Source: Gracilimonas sp965227215
GTDB taxonomy: Bacteria; Bacteroidota; Rhodothermia; Balneolales; Balneolaceae
Length of the DNA stretch: 64,000 bases
Assembly (NCBI GenBank): GCA_965227215.1
Contig: OZ245729.1
Span: 2,914,001 to 2,978,000 of the forward strand
Direction of reading: 5' to 3'
Positions 61,100 to 64,000 of the stretch are shown in pieces. A program made the translations under genes and the position numbers. Positions within the stretch are counted from its first letter, which is position 1. Each line of letters starts with the position of its first letter. Below the pieces are notes generated by a model. The model saw only the letters and a list, made by a program, of their open reading frames with translations. It searched no databases and was not told the origin of the DNA.

Positions 61100-62287
61100 T
61101 CAGAGTATATTTTTCACCGCTTTACCTAATTTATTTATAGCCTGATTGATCTGAGAAGTGGTTATATAAGGTGCGGGGCCAAACCGGAGAATTTCGCCCC
61201 GGGCATCAGTGAGTACCCCATTCTCCAGAAGGGTAGCTCTGATTTCGCGTGCATGGGGAGAGGTAAGTGAGAGGAATCCTCCATTACGCTCTAAAGGCTC
61301 TTCATGTGTAAGGCGTATAACTGATTTGTCAAACTGCCGGGCAAGGAACTGTTCTCTTAGCAATCCAACCTGGGCCTTGTACTGTTCGCGCAAAACGGTT
61401 GGAGACAATCCATGTTCCTTGAAAAACTCAACCACTCGAGCGGCACGAAATTGAGAGGAGGGATCGTACGTACCACTGGCAAAACGCTGATTGCCATTGT
61501 CATATTCCACAGGTTCGTCAGTTCGGGGTTTATCGAGGGAGCTGAATGAAGCAAACCATCCTGTAATAGCGGGACGATAGTCACAGTCTTTGGGAAACCG
61601 TAAAAAGCAATTAGCTTCTCCCCACTGCAAGTACTTGTACCCGCCAACCAGGATAAAGCAGTCTTCGAGTCCGGCTTCGCGGATTGAAAGAGGCACTACA
61701 TTGGTGCCGTGATAATCATCAATTAAAACCGGGATGCCTTTTTCTCTGGCTGCGGCCGCTATTTCAGTAAGGTGTGTATTAATAAGACAAGTCTCAAAAT
61801 ATACACGCGATAGCATTACCGCAGATGTTCGGTCATCCATTTCATCAATGATACGTTCTGCAAAACTTTCATCGGGTTTCGTTGCCACACGAACAAACTC
61901 AAGACCTTCCTCTTCAAGGCGATGCAGCTGACGGAATAGCGAGTGAAATTCCCCATCGGTAGAAATTATTTTAGGCTTGTTTTTCAAGTCAAGACTGCTC
62001 ATCCAGCTAACGAATAGCACATGGGTGCTTTCTTCGCGACAATAGTATCCGTCCGGGTCATCATAAAAATCGCGCAGATAATTTCTGAGGATTTCCGTTT
62101 TCTCGAATGCAACATCCCATTTGTTGTCAACTTCCCGGGCGCAGACATCAAAATATTCGATTTGTCCTTCACGGGCTACATCGGGCCAGGCTTGGTGAGA
62201 ATGACCCGTAAAAAGCAGCCGGTTGGATACATCAAAATGGGAATAATGAGGGGAGAGCTTTTTGGCTAAGAAATCAATATCTGACAT
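61100..62287 (-). CDS. kynU: Kynureninase-like PLP enzyme
   Basis: 395 residues, fold type I, class V. Motifs: LLFTGHSHQAWPD, VLIDDYHGTNVVPLS (the Asp that contacts the pyridine), and FILVGGYKYLQWGEANCFLRF with the PLP lysine. The N-terminal motif differs from classic kynureninase, so the best support is the tryptophan 2,3-dioxygenase gene 72 bp upstream on the same strand. It would split kynurenine to anthranilate and alanine. The arylformamidase step is not in the window. Confidence 0.8.
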   Translation of the reverse strand: MSDIDFLAKKLSPHYSHFDVSNRLLFTGHSHQAWPDVAREGQIEYFDVCAREVDNKWDVAFEKTEILRNYLRDFYDDPDGYYCREESTHVLFVSWMSSLDLKNKPKIISTDGEFHSLFRQLHRLEEEGLEFVRVATKPDESFAERIIDEMDDRTSAVMLSRVYFETCLINTHLTEIAAAAREKGIPVLIDDYHGTNVVPLSIREAGLEDCFILVGGYKYLQWGEANCFLRFPKDCDYRPAITGWFASFSSLDKPRTDEPVEYDNGNQRFASGTYDPSSQFRAARVVEFFKEHGLSPTVLREQYKAQVGLLREQFLARQFDKSVIRLTHEEPLERNGGFLSLTSPHAREIRATLLENGVLTDARGEILRFGPAPYITTSQINQAINKLGKAVKNIL

Positions 62288-62359
62288 AAAAATTCAGGGG
62301 TGTATGTGAATATAAAGGTACTAAGTTAATCTATTCTAAAACCCGGCTGTTCGGGTAAA

Positions 62360-63139
62360 TCAGAATCTGGCACGAATAGCCCACAGGTCAGGGAAGATAG
62401 GATTGTTTAGTGTTTTATGAAGATACTTTGCTCCATCCGATCCGCCGGTTCCTTTCTTAGTGCCGATGGTTCGTTCCACCATTTTAACGTGGCGGTAGCG
62501 CCACTCCTGCAGCCCTTCATCATAATCCACAAATAGCTCGGCCACCATAGCCGCTTCGGGGTCGTTTTTCATGGCGTCCACAAGAATAGCCTGATCTTCT
62601 TCATTCGGCTCATGGATCAACCCTTTTTCATTTTTTCTTTGAGGATAGATATCGTAGCCTTGGTGTCGTAAGTAGGCGCAGAAACTTTCCCAAAGTGTGG
62701 ATTCTTCCATTCGCTGCTCCAATACCTTTATATGTTTAGGCTGATCTTTATGAGCTTCTTTCATCAGAGGTAATCGAAGTCCACATATAATTTCCATTTC
62801 CCGGAATTGCAGGGATTGGAATCCGCTCGACTGTCCCAGAAATTTTCGGAAGCTGTTAAACTCCAGGGGAGTCATGGTTTCCAGAATATCTATTTGGGAA
62901 ACCATGGTCTTTAATATTGTGAGTACCCTGCGCATTGTTTTGATGGATGCCCAGGTGTTCCCATTCTCAAGGTTTTTGCGGAGCTTCCCAAACTCATGCA
63001 ATATCTGCTTAAACCATAACTCATAAGTTTGGTGGATAATAATGAACAAGGTTTCATCATGTTCAGGTGGATCTGATTTAAGTTGCTGTAGTTCAAGCAG
63101 TTCGTCGATCTTCAGGTAGTTGGTATATGTAAGACTCAT
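62360..63139 (-). CDS. kynA: Tryptophan 2,3-dioxygenase
   Basis: 259 residues, typical length. Substrate-binding start LTYTNYLKIDELLELQQ, the distal haem histidine in HDETLFIIIHQTYELWFKQIL, and the proximal part YRHVKMVERTIGTKKGTGGSDGAKYL. It opens tryptophan to N-formylkynurenine with O2. Together with the kynureninase-like gene it forms a tryptophan breakdown operon. Confidence 0.94.
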   Translation of the reverse strand: MSLTYTNYLKIDELLELQQLKSDPPEHDETLFIIIHQTYELWFKQILHEFGKLRKNLENGNTWASIKTMRRVLTILKTMVSQIDILETMTPLEFNSFRKFLGQSSGFQSLQFREMEIICGLRLPLMKEAHKDQPKHIKVLEQRMEESTLWESFCAYLRHQGYDIYPQRKNEKGLIHEPNEEDQAILVDAMKNDPEAAMVAELFVDYDEGLQEWRYRHVKMVERTIGTKKGTGGSDGAKYLHKTLNNPIFPDLWAIRARF

Positions 63140-63780
63140 AGCGTGAATTTGATTCAGCTGAATAATAGCCAGATCATCTGATTGATGCTAAAGTTCAATT
63201 TGGGTTGGAATGAATGATTTAGACTCTCATTTAGAGCTGAATTTTTTGAAACCCCGGATCAGTTTTAACCTTGCGCGCTCAAAATTTATCATCAAAAGAT
63301 TTTAAAAATTGTTTTTTGTCTTAGTTGTGAAATTTTTTTCTCGGAAAAAATAATGAAGCTCCACGCAAATCACTCTTTCAAATCTGCGCACAATAAACAG
63401 AATGAATGGGTTAAATTTGTCAGTTAATCCAACCCCCGGAGAAGTTTTGAGTGCGAAATTTCCAATCATTAAAAGATAAATTTCTCATATCAAGTCAATT
63501 AAAATTCAGAAGCTTAAAGGGTAAGTAAAATTCCGAGGTCACGAGGTAAAAAATTTTTTATAGGGGTAGCAATGATATGTGGGATATGGTTAGGAGAATA
63601 GAGTAAATATTTGAAGGGGTTACTTGGAGTGTAAATTAACGAAATTTGGCACGTCTCCTCTGTTGCTGAAAATCCTTCAGCAAAAGTTTATTTCTTAATT
63701 AGAATTTTATACTATGCGGTTTCAGTCAATACTGAAAAATCCTGTTTGGGATTTCTTCTGTCAAAAAAATTTTTCAGTCT
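63140..63780. other. 641-bp intergenic region with tandem hairpins before the SusC-like gene
   Basis: AT-rich and without a convincing ORF or RNA gene in its left part (63140-63650). From 63663 three hairpins follow closely on the plus strand: TTGCTGAA-aatcc-TTCAGCAA (63663-63683), TTTCAGT-caat-ACTGAAA (63720-63737) and AAATCC-tgttt-GGATTT (about 63736-63753, sharing AAA with the second). The second and third compete for bases, as in attenuators. A U-rich run lies just before the ATG (63760-63775). Confidence 0.45.
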
Positions 63781-64000
63781 ATGGATGTTAAAAAGCTACT
63801 ATCATTCTTCTTCTTTTTACTTGTCTCCCAATCTCTTCTAGCCCAAACCGGTAAGATAACCGGATTTGTTACTGACACGAATGGGGAACCGCTTCCGGGA
63901 GTTAATGTTGTAATCGAAGGGACAACCCAAGGGACGGCCACTCAACCCGATGGCTATTATCAAATTTTAAACGTAAAGCCCGGAACTTATTCCCTGAGAG
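63781..64000 (+). CDS. SusC-like TonB-dependent receptor, N-terminal part (3' end outside window)
   Basis: ATG 63781 opens a frame that runs off the right edge (73 codons). A signal peptide (about 1-22, ending LLAQ) is followed by a carboxypeptidase-regulatory-like domain: ITGFVTDTNGEPLPGVNVVIEGT, TATQPDGYYQILNVKPGTYSLR. This is the usual beginning of a SusC/RagA-type receptor or related outer-membrane receptor. The leader contains tandem hairpins. Confidence 0.85.
   Translation, partial: MDVKKLLSFFFFLLVSQSLLAQTGKITGFVTDTNGEPLPGVNVVIEGTTQGTATQPDGYYQILNVKPGTYSLR

Overview
The window reads as chromosomal DNA of a member of the Fibrobacterota-Chlorobiota-Bacteroidota (FCB) superphylum, most likely Balneolota (Gracilimonas/Balneola-like). 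This is an inference from several traits seen together. They are a surface protein ending in an FNPSTTIEYS-type type IX secretion tail, a small PID-CTERM-type protein, SusC-like and ZnuD-like TonB receptors, an OstA-like/LptC pair, three tandem Skp-like chaperones after BamA, a 30-residue AURKAIP1/COX24-type basic protein, many TTG/GTG starts and mostly weak Shine-Dalgarno sites.

Layout. 1-5.0 kb, minus strand: a partial amidohydrolase, Ogt, and a three-gene operon (Cys/His-rich small protein, lipoprotein, ZnuD-like TonB receptor). 5.1-8.5 kb: a membrane protein and a flavoprotein disulfide reductase, then a REP-associated transposase (RAYT) with two classes of REP palindrome and a second, diverged copy of the reductase tail. 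8.5-17.1 kb: PolB-like exonuclease, L-asparaginase, an EF-G paralogue, the LPS-transport pair, upp and a Na+/alanine-type symporter. 17.4-23.6 kb: HU, the AURKAIP1-like protein, then a 965-codon secreted lamin-tail protein split by an IS1595-family element. 23.7-36.3 kb: mixed metabolism (nitrilase-like, dCTP-deaminase-like, RsmE, lycopene cyclase, threonine aldolase, UbiA-like, aminotransferase, succinate-semialdehyde dehydrogenase). 36.4-48.3 kb: nadE, MltD, Ctp, PHP, ribH, uppS, bamA and three skp genes, all on the plus strand. 48.3-60.9 kb: a VWA protein, rnhB, the rod-shape cluster mreB-mreC-mreD-mrdA-rodA, purH, purN, an AI-2E transporter, and recA-recX. 61.1-63.1 kb: a kynurenine-pathway pair (tryptophan 2,3-dioxygenase and kynureninase-like). 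63.8 kb to the end: the start of a SusC-like receptor.

The most unusual object is the IS1595-family element at 19192-21512. It has matching 25-bp ends (21/25 identical), an 8-bp target duplication (ATGAAATT), and exact removal restores a 965-codon host gene. Beyond its transposase it carries about 1.35 kb that is not needed for transposition: a tRNA-Gly(UCC)-like gene with a deviant anticodon arm, a 27-residue strongly cationic ORF with a near-ideal ribosome binding site, a 48-residue acidic ORF convergent with the transposase, several intrinsic terminators that bracket possible small RNAs, two blocks of perfect complementarity (12 and 11 nt) between two of those units, a palindrome like one in front of recA, and DnaA-box-like sequences next to the right end. 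I do not recognise this set as a described system.

The second locus of note is the RAYT/REP module. Its two REP classes share one 13-nt core and have different outer stems that stay paired. The module separates an intact reductase gene from an orphan second copy of its last 16 codons.
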